Positions 18,827 to 28,305 of a stretch of DNA of 64,000 nucleotides are shown here, piece after piece. The position numbers were made by a program, and so were the translations under genes. Source of the DNA: Caldilineaceae bacterium. Lineage in GTDB: Bacteria; Chloroflexota; Anaerolineae; Caldilineales; Caldilineaceae. The notes below the pieces were generated by a model that saw only the letters and a program-made list of their open reading frames with translations, did not search any database and had not been told where the DNA came from. The stretch covers positions 1 through 64,000 of the forward strand of contig JALHQH010000040.1 in the NCBI GenBank assembly GCA_022842065.1, in the 5' to 3' direction. Each line of letters opens with the position of its first letter. Position 1 is the stretch's first letter.

Positions 18827-19891
18827 ATGATCCGTTACATCTTCCGCCGCCTCTTGCAGGCGATCCCCACGTTGTTGGGGGTAAGTGTCCTTAGTTTTAT
18901 CCTGGTCTATGCTGCGCCTGGTGATCCGGTCACCTTTATGGCCTTCGATCCCAATATTACGGCAGAAGATCGCATCCTGTTAACGCGCCAATTGGGGCTT
19001 GACCAACCGATCCCTGTCCAGTATCTAAACTGGTTTGCCGGGATTGGGGTACGTGCCGGCGATCAGGTCGCTGAATTCAGCGATGCACGTAGCCGTTGTC
19101 GTTACTGGCCGTTGCTTAATGTCACCGTCTGTGACCGCGGCGGCGGCATCCTGCGCGGCCAGTTGGGGACGAGCATTCAGACCAAGGAACCGGTTTGGGA
19201 TCGTTTGGTTGAACGCATGCCGGCGACCTTGGAGCTAGGTATCGTCAGCCTGATCCTGGCACTGTTGATCGGCATTCCACTCGGCGTGCTCAGCGCGGTC
19301 TATCGGGGTGCGATCTTTGATAATGCGGTCCGCTTTTTTACGGTGATTGGGCAAGCGGTGCCAGATTTCTGGATGGGCATTATGCTCATCTACCTTTTTG
19401 CTGTCGTCTTTGGCATCCTGCCGACTGGTGGGCGGCAGACGGTTTCGCTCACCGGTGAGACCGATTTGCTGGATCGGCTGCAACATATCATCCTGCCTGC
19501 TCTGGTTTTAGCCTCTGGTCGGATCGCTCTCTTCGTGCGCCTAATGCGTACAGAAGTACTCGAAGTCATTCACACTGATTACATCCGGACTGCCCACGCC
19601 AAGGGTATACGCAACTCAACGGTTTGGTTTGCCCATGCTTTGCGCAACGCCTTGATCCCGATGATGACGGTGTTAGGTCCGGCGATCTTTGGTTTGCTTG
19701 GTGGTGCCGTGGTCATTGAATCAATTTTCTCTTGGCCTGGGATGGGACGGTTGACTTTAGCCGCAGCTTTCCAGCTCGATTATCCCATGGTCTTGGGCGC
19801 GGTGATGTTCTTTGCCGTCTTGATTATCATTGGCAACCTCTTTTCGGATATTTTGTACGGCATGGTTGATCCGCGTGTGCGGCTTTCGTGA
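18827..19891 (+). CDS. Peptide ABC transporter permease (DppB/OppB-like)
   Basis: 354 residues from MIRYIFRRLLQAIP, the usual start of this family. A longer in-frame start at 18677 lies inside the composite repeat and is rejected. Six membrane segments, with the EAA loop around YIRTAHAKGIRNS. As in the permease at 11970, the loop after the first membrane segment is enlarged and carries two cysteines (RSRCRYWPLLNVTVCD). It ends with the typical MVDPRVRLS. It should pair with the DppC-like protein 37 bases downstream. Confidence 0.93.
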   Translation: MIRYIFRRLLQAIPTLLGVSVLSFILVYAAPGDPVTFMAFDPNITAEDRILLTRQLGLDQPIPVQYLNWFAGIGVRAGDQVAEFSDARSRCRYWPLLNVTVCDRGGGILRGQLGTSIQTKEPVWDRLVERMPATLELGIVSLILALLIGIPLGVLSAVYRGAIFDNAVRFFTVIGQAVPDFWMGIMLIYLFAVVFGILPTGGRQTVSLTGETDLLDRLQHIILPALVLASGRIALFVRLMRTEVLEVIHTDYIRTAHAKGIRNSTVWFAHALRNALIPMMTVLGPAIFGLLGGAVVIESIFSWPGMGRLTLAAAFQLDYPMVLGAVMFFAVLIIIGNLFSDILYGMVDPRVRLS

Positions 19892-19928
19892 GAATCGTTA
19901 AAATCGGTGTAGGCACCGGAGTCATCTT

Positions 19929-20969
19929 ATGAGTGTTCAGTCTGCAACTGCTTTACCGTCAGCAGCGCGTCCAGGGCAGCGCGAAGAGATTCAGCTTAAG
20001 CGCAAGCCACAATCTTATTGGCAGATGGCGTTGCAAACTTTGCGCCATGATCGCATGACATTGACGGCATTAACGATCGTCTTGCTGCTTGGTTTACTTG
20101 CCCTTTTTGCGCCCATTCTGACCCAGCTGTTAGTCGGCGTCGGGCCGAATCAGACTAACCCCAATAATGCCTTTGCCCAACCCTATCTGATCCCTTATCT
20201 CAAGTGGCAACTAGGGCTGGATCCGACCACGGCGGCAATGATGTTGGGCGAATCCGGCGGGGTTACTCATTGGTTGGGTACGGATCAACTGGGGCGCGAT
20301 CAACTGGCACGCTTGCTCTACGGGGGTCGTGTCAGCTTGGGGATTGGCTTTGCGGCCGCCTTTATTTCCTTAGTCATGGGGGTCGTGGTTGGTTCACTGG
20401 CCGGCTACTTTGGGGGCTGGGTCGATGATTTTATTATGTGGTTTATCAATACCATCTCCTCCATTCCCCTCATCTACCTGTTGATTATTGTCTCGGCGAT
20501 CTTTAAACCTAACGCTTCCACCCTGATTCTTTTTCTCGGTTTTTTGGGCTGGTTTGGCACCGCGCGTTTTATGCGGGGGAACGTCTTCAAAGTTAAAGAG
20601 CTGGATTACACACTAGCCGCCCATGCGATTGGCTCACCCAACTGGCGCATCCTTATCCAACATATTATTCCCAATAGCATCCCCATCATTATCGTGGTGA
20701 CCGCAATTGATGTTGGCGCGTTGATCCTGACCGAATCGGTCTTGAGTTTCCTTGGGCTTGGTGTGCAGCCGCCCACGGCGACTTGGGGCAGTATGTTGAG
20801 CCGCACCCAAGGTTACTTCTTTACCATCGATCCAGTGACCGGCAAAAACATCGCGCTGCACCTGATGCTTTCCCCTGGGATTCTAATCTGGGTGACTGTG
20901 CTCTGTCTTTATCTGATTGGCGACGGTCTGCGTGATGCCCTTGATCCAACGCTACGTGACAAAAAGTAG
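19929..20969 (+). CDS. Peptide ABC transporter permease (DppC/OppC-like)
   Basis: 346 residues. OppC_N first helix MTLTALTIVLLLGLLALFAP, then a long extracytoplasmic loop ending WLGTDQLGRDQLARLLYGGR, then BPD_transp_1 with the EAA loop (DYTLAAHAIGSPNWRILIQH) and the common C-terminus GDGLRDALDPTLRDKK. It lies between its DppB-like partner and a third binding-protein gene, which starts 14 bases after its stop, so these are very likely one transcript. Confidence 0.94.
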   Translation: MSVQSATALPSAARPGQREEIQLKRKPQSYWQMALQTLRHDRMTLTALTIVLLLGLLALFAPILTQLLVGVGPNQTNPNNAFAQPYLIPYLKWQLGLDPTTAAMMLGESGGVTHWLGTDQLGRDQLARLLYGGRVSLGIGFAAAFISLVMGVVVGSLAGYFGGWVDDFIMWFINTISSIPLIYLLIIVSAIFKPNASTLILFLGFLGWFGTARFMRGNVFKVKELDYTLAAHAIGSPNWRILIQHIIPNSIPIIIVVTAIDVGALILTESVLSFLGLGVQPPTATWGSMLSRTQGYFFTIDPVTGKNIALHLMLSPGILIWVTVLCLYLIGDGLRDALDPTLRDKK

Positions 20970-20983
20970 GCTGATCTATCGCT

Positions 20984-22864
20984 GTGAAACGTGTTCATTA
21001 TTTACAACTGTTGTTGCTCTTCACCCTGCTGCTGGTCGCGCTGACGACGACGCGGCGCATTGGTGAACCGAGCACGGTGGCTGACGAGGCCGCAGTTGCA
21101 ACCCAAACGGCCAGTGTGCAAACACCGATCACGACAACCCTGACCCCAGCCGCTGTCGTGACCAGTACACGCTCTGGTTTGCCTGGCACTGCGCCGCCTG
21201 TGGGCACCTTTGTCCAGGCCGTAGCGGTTGATGCGGATCGCCTTAATCCCCTCTTTGCGACGAATAGCACGGCTCTGGCGCTGGTCGATCTGCTCTTTCC
21301 ACCGTTGATCGGCCAAGATGCCACCACCGGCGCGGCGAATACTGCCGGCATCGCTGAAAAGTGGCGCTTTAGCGACAACGGGCAAACGCTGACCCTAACC
21401 CTCTATCCTGATCTGATGTGGAGCAACGGTGAAAAGTTGACTGCGCACGATGCCGCCTTCACCTATGCCGCGCTTCTGGAACCAACGCTTGGTAGCCCCT
21501 ACCGGGATAACTTTGCCAACGTTGCCGCGATCACGGTACTAGATGAACGCCAACTCGAAGTGCGCTTACGCACGCCCGATTGCACGATTTTGCAAACCTT
21601 ACACCAGCCGTTGCTGCCTGCCCATCTCTTTCTGGCTGATCCAACCACCTTTGTCGCGCCCAGCCCTGACACGCCCGCCCTTGACCGTGCCACCGTTGAT
21701 CTCGCACAGCTAAAAGCGGATGAACCTTTGCTGCGCAACCCCGTCAGTGCCGGGCCTTTTCTGTTGGAAACGTGGGAAAGGGGGCGCCGGATCAATCTGG
21801 TTCGCAATCCAACCTATACGCGCGGCGCGCCGCTGTTGGCTGGTTTTGAATTCCGGGTGATCGCTGATGCCGACGAACGGTTAGCCGCAGTGACCGCGGG
21901 CGCGGTCGATCTGGTGCAACTCACCCAGGCACAGCTAAACGCGTTGCCCTCCCTGGACGCGCTGACGCGCTATACGGCACCGCTGGATACTGTTACCTTT
22001 GTCGCCCTGAACCTGGCCGACCCCACTGCGCCCCAGCCTGGACGCAGCGCTGATGATAGCGTTTTACCCCAATCGCCCCATCCGATCCTCGGCACCTTGG
22101 CGGTACGCCAGGCCCTGGCCTTAGGCATTGACTATGAAACGCTGCTGGCGAAGGCCTACGGCGCCAGTGCTTTGCCGCTGACCAGCTACACGTTGCCGAG
22201 TGTGGCATGGGCCTATAACGCGGAACTGCTGCCCAACCGTTATGCCCCAGCCGCGGCCGCCCAACTCTTGACCAATGCCGGCTGGGTTGACAGTGATGGT
22301 GATGGCGTCCGTGAGCGCGAAGGGCAACGCTTACGCCTTTCCCTGCTCACCAATGAGGATAGCCCGGCCCGTGTCGCATTAGGGCAGGAATTACGCACCC
22401 AGTGGGCCCAACTGGGCATCGAAGTGCTCTTTCAGGCGACCCCCTTCGAAACGCTGACCAGCACCTTACTGGCGCAGCGCTATGATCTGGTGTTGATTGG
22501 GTGGGATAATTTGGGGGCCGAGCCGGCCAACAGCGACTTCTGGCATTCACGCCAGGATCTGCCGGTTGACAATGCGGGTGTAAGCGCGGGCGGGCAGGAA
22601 AATGGTGGGGCCAACTTTGTTAGCTATCAAAATGTGGCGGTCGATCAGTGGTTAGATGATGCCCGTACCACGCCGGACTGTGATGGCGGCTACCGCGCCT
22701 TTACCTATCGGCGGATCCAAGAGCGCGTCCATGCTGATCTGCCCTATCTGGTCCTTGGTGGTCAGCAACAGGGATGGGTTTATCGCCAGGGCTGGCAAGG
22801 CATCGACCCTCAGCCCTGGGACTTTGCCCACAACGTACAGCGCTGGTCATTCGTGGGAAATTGA
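20984..22864 (+). CDS. Family-5 peptide-binding protein without a lipobox cysteine
   Basis: 626 residues from a GTG. The order of SBP_bac_5 segments is normal: LNPLFATNSTALALVD, DNGQTLTLTLYPDLMWSNG near 135, NPVSAGPFLLETWERG near 255, HPILGTLAVRQALALGIDYE near 365, and a C-terminal lobe with DSDGDGVREREG. It is a paralogue of the protein at 16652. The N-terminal hydrophobic stretch (LQLLLLFTLLLVALTTTRR) lacks the Cys that anchors its two relatives, so it is either secreted after normal signal cleavage or held by an uncleaved helix. Convergent with the minus-strand gene at 22969. Confidence 0.93.
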   Translation: MKRVHYLQLLLLFTLLLVALTTTRRIGEPSTVADEAAVATQTASVQTPITTTLTPAAVVTSTRSGLPGTAPPVGTFVQAVAVDADRLNPLFATNSTALALVDLLFPPLIGQDATTGAANTAGIAEKWRFSDNGQTLTLTLYPDLMWSNGEKLTAHDAAFTYAALLEPTLGSPYRDNFANVAAITVLDERQLEVRLRTPDCTILQTLHQPLLPAHLFLADPTTFVAPSPDTPALDRATVDLAQLKADEPLLRNPVSAGPFLLETWERGRRINLVRNPTYTRGAPLLAGFEFRVIADADERLAAVTAGAVDLVQLTQAQLNALPSLDALTRYTAPLDTVTFVALNLADPTAPQPGRSADDSVLPQSPHPILGTLAVRQALALGIDYETLLAKAYGASALPLTSYTLPSVAWAYNAELLPNRYAPAAAAQLLTNAGWVDSDGDGVREREGQRLRLSLLTNEDSPARVALGQELRTQWAQLGIEVLFQATPFETLTSTLLAQRYDLVLIGWDNLGAEPANSDFWHSRQDLPVDNAGVSAGGQENGGANFVSYQNVAVDQWLDDARTTPDCDGGYRAFTYRRIQERVHADLPYLVLGGQQQGWVYRQGWQGIDPQPWDFAHNVQRWSFVGN

Positions 22865-22927
22865 TTGCTGCGCCAGCGCCGCGGGACAATTAACTTTCCG
22901 CCACTTTCCGAAAAGCCAACGTACCCC

Positions 22928-22955
22928 GCATCACGCTTTACGCATCACGTTTTAC
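22928..22955. repeat. Two 14-bp units GCATCACGYTTTAC
   Basis: GCATCACGCTTTAC followed directly by GCATCACGTTTTAC, in the gap between two convergent genes. The identical 14-mer forms the array at 44643-44684. Confidence 0.85.
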
Positions 22956-22968
22956 ACATTCCCAGCGT

Positions 22969-23658
22969 TTACTGTTTCAAGCTGTGGCTGAAGAACATCT
23001 CGCAGACGCTGACAATATCTTCGGGGCTGGCCATCCAACGCCAATCAAGTACTGTATCCATCTCGGTGTCAATCACGCCTGGGGTTGTGCGCACCCAACT
23101 CATCACATAGCCCGTCAGCACGGCGATATTTTTGCCCAGCAATAACATGGTCAGATCAGCATCTTCGCTGTGATAACAGTTGAGCAACCAAACGCGCCGG
23201 ACATCTGGGTGCGGTGGCAAGTCAAGCAGGCCCTGAAAACATTGGCGGTCCATGCCCGGCTGTACATCGATCATCACATTGGCGGCGATGGTCTGACTGT
23301 TCGGCCCAACTTCCATCTCCAATTCGAGCAAGGCATCAAGATCGGCACGCCCGCTAAAGCTAAGCACCGTTCGCGTCTCGCGCACATATTCAACGTTGCG
23401 CACGACATCAAGCATAAAGTCATTAAATTCAGCGAGGTCATGGGTCAGGCAGACGAAACGCAAGTCTGCACGGTGGCGCAACCAGTTGACCCATAACGGC
23501 GCGACGCCAGGTGATTTGTAGCGCTGCAAATTGCTGAGCAATTGTTCGCGCGCGATCTCATCCTTGCCGCTGACAATGTCAGCATCTACTGCTGCTAAGA
23601 CGGGCCGCGCAATGATGCCTGATGTTCTCTCTTTACGCCCTACCGATGGTCTTTTCAT
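22969..23658 (-). CDS. Protein of two tandem Lrp/AsnC-type ligand-binding (RAM) domains, no HTH
   Basis: 229 residues from MKRPSVGRK; the frame extends further upstream only through a repeat (23681-23760). Two similar halves fit the beta-alpha-beta-beta-alpha-beta RAM pattern: about 20-105 (VLAAVDADIVSGKDEIA and, later, DLAEFNDFMLDVVRNVEYV) and about 125-215 (NVMIDVQPGMDRQCFQGLL and, later, VMSWVRTTPGVIDTEMDTVL). No DNA-binding domain precedes them. Stand-alone RAM proteins bind small effectors such as amino acids and can modulate full Lrp-type regulators; that role here is inference. The neighbour, 3' to 5', is fumC. Confidence 0.65.
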   Translation of the reverse strand: MKRPSVGRKERTSGIIARPVLAAVDADIVSGKDEIAREQLLSNLQRYKSPGVAPLWVNWLRHRADLRFVCLTHDLAEFNDFMLDVVRNVEYVRETRTVLSFSGRADLDALLELEMEVGPNSQTIAANVMIDVQPGMDRQCFQGLLDLPPHPDVRRVWLLNCYHSEDADLTMLLLGKNIAVLTGYVMSWVRTTPGVIDTEMDTVLDWRWMASPEDIVSVCEMFFSHSLKQ

Positions 23659-23680
23659 TTTTGCTTTCTTTATAAAGGGT

Positions 23681-23760
23681 GCAGAGTTGCAGAGTTGCAA
23701 GGTTGCAGAGTTGCAAAGTTGCGACTCTGCAACCTTGCAACTCTGCGACCCTGCAACTTT
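23681..23760. repeat. GCAGAGTTGCA/GCAAGGTTGCA tandem units arranged as inverted arms
   Basis: The left arm (23681-23722) repeats GCAGAGTTGCAGAGTTGCA with variants. The right arm (23723-23760) reads CTCTGCAACCTTGCAACTCT and similar complements. It separates the fumC stop from the RAM-domain gene and would fold into a long imperfect hairpin. Confidence 0.85.
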
Positions 23761-23763
23761 CAC

Positions 23764-25155
23764 CTACGCCTCTTGAATGCCGCCTTCGGTCAGTTGACGG
23801 GGATCGAGCAGGCGATCCAGCTCTTCTGCCGTCAAATCGGTCAATTCTAGGGCAACCTCTTTCAAGGAGCGCCCTTCTGCATAGGCCTTTTTGGCAATCT
23901 TGGCACCCATTTCATAGCCGATCACCGGATTCAGTGCTGTCACTAGGATCGGGTTGCGCCCAACCAGGCTGGCAATGTGTTCTTCATTAACGGTGAAGCC
24001 GGCGATCGCCATGTCGGCCAGCACCTGGCTGCCCTTTGCGAGCAGACTGATACTCTGCAGCAGATTATAGGCGATGACCGGCAACATCACATTGAGCTGA
24101 AAGTTGCCCGATTGTCCACCAATCGTGATGGTCACATCGTTGCCAAAGACCTGCGCACAGACCATCGTCACCGCTTCGGGAATCACCGGGTTGATCTTGC
24201 CAGGCATGATGCTGCTACCCGGCTGAAGCGCCGGCAGCGAAATCTCGCCAAAGCCGGCAATCGGCCCACTGTTCATCCAGCGCAGATCATTGGAAATTTT
24301 CATCAGCGTCACGGCAACGGTCTTAAGCTGACCGCTGACTTCGACTGCTGCGTCTTGTGTACTCAGGCTTTCAAAATAATCAGCGCTTGTGCGCAGGGGC
24401 AAACCGCTCATTTCGGCCAGTTTGGTGGCAATGGTTTTACCAAAGAGGGGATGCGCATTAATCCCCGTGCCAACGGCTGTGCCACCTTGTGCCAACTCGG
24501 CCAGGCGGGGCAAGGTTGCTTCGATGCGGTCAATGCCATGTGCAATCTGGCTGGCCCAACCACCCAACTCCTGGCCCATTCGTACCGGCATGGCATCCAT
24601 CAGATGAGTGCGCCCGGTCGTTACCACATGGTCAACTTCCTTGGCTTTTTTGCGCAAGGTTGCGTGCAAATGGCGCAGGGCCGGCAACAGCTCTTCTGTA
24701 ATCGCCAGGTAGCCACTCACATGAATCGCGGTAGGGATCACATCATTGCTGCTTTGGCTCATGTTAATATGGTCATTGGGGTGAACCTTACTCCCCAATT
24801 TCTGCGTTGCCAGGTTGGCTAGCACTTCATTGGCGTTCATGTTAGTGCTGGTGCCCGAGCCGGTCTGGAAGATGTCAAGCGGAAAATGAAGATCGTATTG
24901 GCCGCTTTCAACTTCCTTGGCGGCGGCCAAAATGGCCTCGGTCATCGCGGCCTCCATCAACCCCAACTCATGGTTGGCGGCGGCGGCGGCGCCTTTGATC
25001 ATGGCGAGCGCTTTGATAAAAGCGCGCGGAAAGCGTAGATCGCTAATCGGAAAGTTATCGACCGCACGCTGCGTCTGCGCACTGTAAAGTGCAGTGGCAG
25101 GTACTTTGACCTCGCCTAAACTGTCGCGTTCAATGCGATATTCTGGTGCTGACAT
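23764..25155 (-). CDS. fumC: Class II fumarate hydratase
   Basis: 463 residues from MSAPEYRIERDSLGEV; a GTG two codons upstream is also in frame, but the AAGGAG spacing fits the ATG better. It interconverts fumarate and malate in the TCA cycle as a homotetramer. Signatures: GSGTSTNMNANEV near 100, SSNDVIPTA near 137, TGRTHLMDAMP near 185, and the catalytic loop GSSIMPGKINPV near 315. The C-terminus TAEELDRLLDPRQLTEGG is typical. It stands alone apart from the downstream RAM-domain gene, from which a repeat separates it. Confidence 0.97.
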   Translation of the reverse strand: MSAPEYRIERDSLGEVKVPATALYSAQTQRAVDNFPISDLRFPRAFIKALAMIKGAAAAANHELGLMEAAMTEAILAAAKEVESGQYDLHFPLDIFQTGSGTSTNMNANEVLANLATQKLGSKVHPNDHINMSQSSNDVIPTAIHVSGYLAITEELLPALRHLHATLRKKAKEVDHVVTTGRTHLMDAMPVRMGQELGGWASQIAHGIDRIEATLPRLAELAQGGTAVGTGINAHPLFGKTIATKLAEMSGLPLRTSADYFESLSTQDAAVEVSGQLKTVAVTLMKISNDLRWMNSGPIAGFGEISLPALQPGSSIMPGKINPVIPEAVTMVCAQVFGNDVTITIGGQSGNFQLNVMLPVIAYNLLQSISLLAKGSQVLADMAIAGFTVNEEHIASLVGRNPILVTALNPVIGYEMGAKIAKKAYAEGRSLKEVALELTDLTAEELDRLLDPRQLTEGGIQEA

Positions 25156-25401
25156 TGTCACGGTACTCCTTGAATTTAATCTAATGCTAAGCTTTGTTTA
25201 TATAAGGTATTTACATCGAGTGCTTTGTCGGGTAAAGATCAGCCACCTATCAAAGATGAGTTGCTTGATCTTTACTATTTTATCGAAGGTTATTTTATCA
25301 TTCATTGGCAGTGAATGCACGTTGTCCGCTGAAGTAAAGGCATTTTGTGTGCCTGTATGATGGCTGCGGTGGGCGAGTTGTCCCCTGTGCTTCTGAATTA
25401 T
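25156..25401. other. Divergent intergenic region between fumC and the response regulator
   Basis: It contains the ribosome-binding site of fumC (minus strand) and presumably its promoter, which I could not identify with confidence. No gene is supported here. Confidence 0.5.
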
Positions 25402-25430
25402 TTGACATTTCTGCTGCGACTGCCTACAAT
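25402..25430 (+). promoter_or_regulatory. Near-consensus sigma-70 promoter of the two-component system
   Basis: TTGACA at 25402-25407, exactly 17 bases, TACAAT at 25425-25430. Transcription would start near 25437, giving a leader of about 80 bases before the response-regulator gene. Confidence 0.75.
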
Positions 25431-25514
25431 TTTGCTAAGGCAAACCGCTTGGGGATAACAAGATGAGGACTTATCCATGCCTGTTGTGTAAGTCATAAAT
25501 ATAATGGTAGAGCA

Positions 25515-26198
25515 ATGATTATGGCAGAACGTATTCTTGTTGTGGAAGATGATCGACGGATCCGTGACTTGTTGCGCCGGGGTCTGATCTTTGAAGGCTA
25601 TACGGTTGACAGTGCCGAGGATGGCGAAAGTGCCTTGCGCATGGCGCGCGAAGAGATGCCCGATGTCGTCATCCTGGACTTGATGTTACCAGGTGTTGAT
25701 GGGCTGGAAGTCTGCCGGCGGCTACGGAGCGCGTCGAATGTGCCGATCCTGATGTTAACGGCGCGCGATACTGTGCCCGATCGGGTCACTGGTCTCGATG
25801 CGGGTGCTGACGACTATATGGTAAAGCCCTTTGCATTTGATGAACTATTGGCACGGTTGCGCGCCCTGTTTCGCCGCCATCGGATTGAGGCTTCGCCGGA
25901 AGTTCATCACTATGCCGACCTCAAACTAGATCGGCGTACGCGCCAGGTCTTTCGCGGCAATGAAGAAATCCAATTGACGGCCAAGGAATTTGATCTGCTC
26001 GAACTCTTTCTGCGCCATCCCAACCAGGTGTTGACGCGTGAACAGATCTTTGAACACGTCTGGGAATATGACTTTGGCGGTGAAAGTAACATTATTGAAG
26101 TCTATGTGCGTTATCTGCGCACCAAACTCGAAGCTGATAACAAGCCGCGCCTGATCCAGACGATTCGGGGCGTTGGCTATGCCCTCCGCGAGAGCTAA
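25515..26198 (+). CDS. OmpR/PhoB-type response regulator
   Basis: 227 residues (a second ATG two codons in is equally possible). The receiver domain spans about 5-118, with the acidic pair E11/D12/D13, phospho-acceptor D55 in [10 protein letters not shown], the conserved Thr in LMLTARD and Lys in [10 protein letters not shown] winged-helix DNA-binding domain spans about 130-225, with [20 protein letters not shown] and [11 protein letters not shown]. It should be phosphorylated by the kinase encoded downstream and regulate transcription. Strong promoter upstream at 25402. Confidence 0.96.
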   Translation: MIMAERILVVEDDRRIRDLLRRGLIFEGYTVDSAEDGESALRMAREEMPDVVILDLMLPGVDGLEVCRRLRSASNVPILMLTARDTVPDRVTGLDAGADDYMVKPFAFDELLARLRALFRRHRIEASPEVHHYADLKLDRRTRQVFRGNEEIQLTAKEFDLLELFLRHPNQVLTREQIFEHVWEYDFGGESNIIEVYVRYLRTKLEADNKPRLIQTIRGVGYALRES

Positions 26199-26454
26199 TT
26201 TCTGTTGACCTTGTTGGGTTATCAACGGCTGACCGCGAAAATCGCTGGCAGGCGCTGCTGGCGCGTCAGTTTTTTGCGATAATTAGACCCTAGCCTGCCC
26301 TTTAACCTCGGTTCATATTGCATTCATCTTGCCAGGGTAAACTGCGGTAATGGCAGGATACAAAACAAGCGTAGGTCGAACTGAGGCACTGGAGAGATTA
26401 CCCATAGTGCCTGTGCCTTCGACTAATCCGCCGGTGATGCCTTTTCCCACTTTT

Positions 26455-27921
26455 ATGACCATACGTTTGCGATTGACTATCTGGTATACAGCCTTGCTGG
26501 GCGCCACGCTGATTCTCTTCAGCGTGCTCGTCTATTCTTTGCTTTCCAATAACTTGTGGAGCCAGGTGCGCCAGAATGTCGTGCGCCAGGGCACCGATAT
26601 TTCCAAGTTGGTGACCGGGCAACTGTTGCGTACCCAACAATTGGTGGTGATCAGTGAGAGTGGCTTGAGCTTCCCCGAACTGGATCTTTTTACCAGTGGT
26701 GCCGGCGCGCAAGTTGTCGGTGCCGATGGGGTTGTCTATTTGCAGAGTCGTAACCTCAACGGTATGAGTGTCCCTGATTATAAGAGTGCCCTCTACAGCA
26801 TTCGCAAGGGCAAGTCCCATAGTTACTATATCAATAATAATAATGTCTCCTTCCTGGTCTATAGTACCCCACTAGTGACTGAGCGCTTTGGGGTGTTGGG
26901 GGCAGTGCAGATTGTCCAACCAATCGATTCAGTAGAAAACGCGATCAACCAGGTGAGTCGCTATCTGATCCTGGGAACAGCGCTGAGTTTGGTGCTGGCC
27001 GCGATTGTTGGCGCGTTGCTCGCCCATCGCGCCTTAGCCCCGATTGCGACGATTACGACGACGGCCAATAGCATTACCCGGACACGCGATCTTGGCCGGC
27101 GTTTACAGATTGGTGATCACGCCAGCGAACTTGGGCAACTGGCTGCTACCTTCAATGACATGCTCGACCGCATTCAAAAGCTCTTTGATACCCAAGAGCG
27201 CTTGATTGCCGATGTCAGCCATGAACTGCGTACCCCGCTGACGACGATGCAAGGTAACGTTGAGCTATTACAGCGCATGGTGGTGGGGGCGAATGCCGGC
27301 AGCAATGCCGGCCAATCGACTGCGCTCTTCCAGGAGGCCCTGGGCGAAGTCGAGCAGGAGACCAGTCGGATGAGCAAGATGATCAACGATCTGCTCTTAC
27401 TGGCGCAGGCAGACAGCGATACGCTGCAGTTGCAGTGGAATCCAGTAGAGATGGATACGTTGATGCTGGAAGTTTACCGGCAGACGAAGCGCATGGCCGA
27501 TGGACACAAGGGCGTCAATGCGCTTGATATTCGTCTTGGCCATGAAGATCAGGCATTAGTCTGGGGCGATCGCGAGCGGCTGCGTCAAGTACTGGTAAAT
27601 CTGGCTGAAAATGCCGTCAAATATACACCTGAAGGTGGTACCGTTACCTTCAGTTTAATCAATGAAGACGAGTGGGTTAAGATTCTGGTCAGTGATACCG
27701 GGATCGGCATCCCCTTAACTAGCCAAGGGCAGATTTTTGACCGCTTCTATCGCACTGACAAAGCGCGCAGCCGTGAACTGGGGGGTAGCGGCCTGGGCCT
27801 GAGCATTGTGCAATGGATCGCCCAAGTGCACAACGGCCGTGTGACAGTCGAGAGTGTACTGCAGCAGGGCAGCATCTTTACACTCTGGTTACCGCGTTAT
27901 ACCGCAACCGAGCACCTTTGA
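26455..27921 (+). CDS. Sensor histidine kinase (HAMP, HisKA, HATPase_c)
   Basis: 488 residues from [11 protein letters not shown]; in-frame starts at 26437 and 26350 exist, but the sequence from 26350 contains a small inverted repeat (AGGCACT...AGTGCCT) better read as leader. First membrane helix at about 8-28, an extracytoplasmic sensor region of about 130 residues, a second helix ([20 protein letters not shown]), a HAMP domain, then HisKA with the phospho-His codon at 27220 ([10 protein letters not shown]). HATPase_c has [21 protein letters not shown], and [12 protein letters not shown]. Partner of the regulator at 25515. The sensed signal is unknown. Confidence 0.94.
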   Translation: MTIRLRLTIWYTALLGATLILFSVLVYSLLSNNLWSQVRQNVVRQGTDISKLVTGQLLRTQQLVVISESGLSFPELDLFTSGAGAQVVGADGVVYLQSRNLNGMSVPDYKSALYSIRKGKSHSYYINNNNVSFLVYSTPLVTERFGVLGAVQIVQPIDSVENAINQVSRYLILGTALSLVLAAIVGALLAHRALAPIATITTTANSITRTRDLGRRLQIGDHASELGQLAATFNDMLDRIQKLFDTQERLIADVSHELRTPLTTMQGNVELLQRMVVGANAGSNAGQSTALFQEALGEVEQETSRMSKMINDLLLLAQADSDTLQLQWNPVEMDTLMLEVYRQTKRMADGHKGVNALDIRLGHEDQALVWGDRERLRQVLVNLAENAVKYTPEGGTVTFSLINEDEWVKILVSDTGIGIPLTSQGQIFDRFYRTDKARSRELGGSGLGLSIVQWIAQVHNGRVTVESVLQQGSIFTLWLPRYTATEHL

Positions 27922-27993
27922 TCTGCTGCTGATCCGTCGCAAGACCAACGCCTTCACAATGTGCTGATAAACTAACTCCGCGCAAAACCAGTT

Positions 27994-28055
27994 ATTCAAA
28001 AAGGCAACGCAGGACAGGCATCACCGCATGCCTGTCCTGCGTTGCCTTTTTGAAT
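27994..28055 (+). terminator. Perfect 28-bp-stem hairpin after the kinase gene
   Basis: Arms 27994-28021 and 28028-28055 are exact reverse complements with a 6-base loop, and the stem contains AAAAAGGC/GCCTTTTT so that a U run ends the right arm. Probably a terminator, unusually long. Confidence 0.85.
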
Positions 28056-28077
28056 GACTTCCGCACCCTGTTGCTGT

Positions 28078-28107
28078 TTGACAATCTGGTAATGTTCATA
28101 CTATTAT
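28078..28107 (+). promoter_or_regulatory. Sigma-70-type promoter of the first LRR gene
   Basis: TTGACA at 28078-28083, an 18-base spacer, TATTAT at 28102-28107. The start site near 28114 would give a leader of about 190 bases that includes the block conserved with the paralogous gene. Confidence 0.6.
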
Positions 28108-28227
28108 CTGATAACAAACTTGTCTGGTAAACAGCACTATTCATTAATAAAATCTACTGGCACAAAGGACTACGTTTGTTTCTTTACAAAAATCTCTTTT
28201 GTGGCCACTGCGCGTGCAATTCCACTT

Positions 28228-28305
28228 TGGCGTGACCGCCCTTGCTTCTCTGCCTTCACCCGTATGACCCCCGGTCGCTGCCTAATCCGTAGAGGAGGAT
28301 CGATC
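28228..28305 (+). promoter_or_regulatory. Conserved leader block 1 before the LRR gene
   Basis: TGGCGTGACCGCCCTTG, later GACCCCCGGTCGCTGCC, then AGAGGAGGATCGATC at the start codon. The same words in the same order and nearly the same spacing occur at 30874-30952. AGAGGAGG is a strong ribosome-binding site. No known riboswitch consensus is recognised. Confidence 0.6.

Noticed and set aside
23977..24822. 281-codon plus-strand frame opposite fumC
   Set aside because: It mirrors the conserved fumC gene, lacks a start signal and reads as a low-sense His/Gln/Arg-rich shadow.
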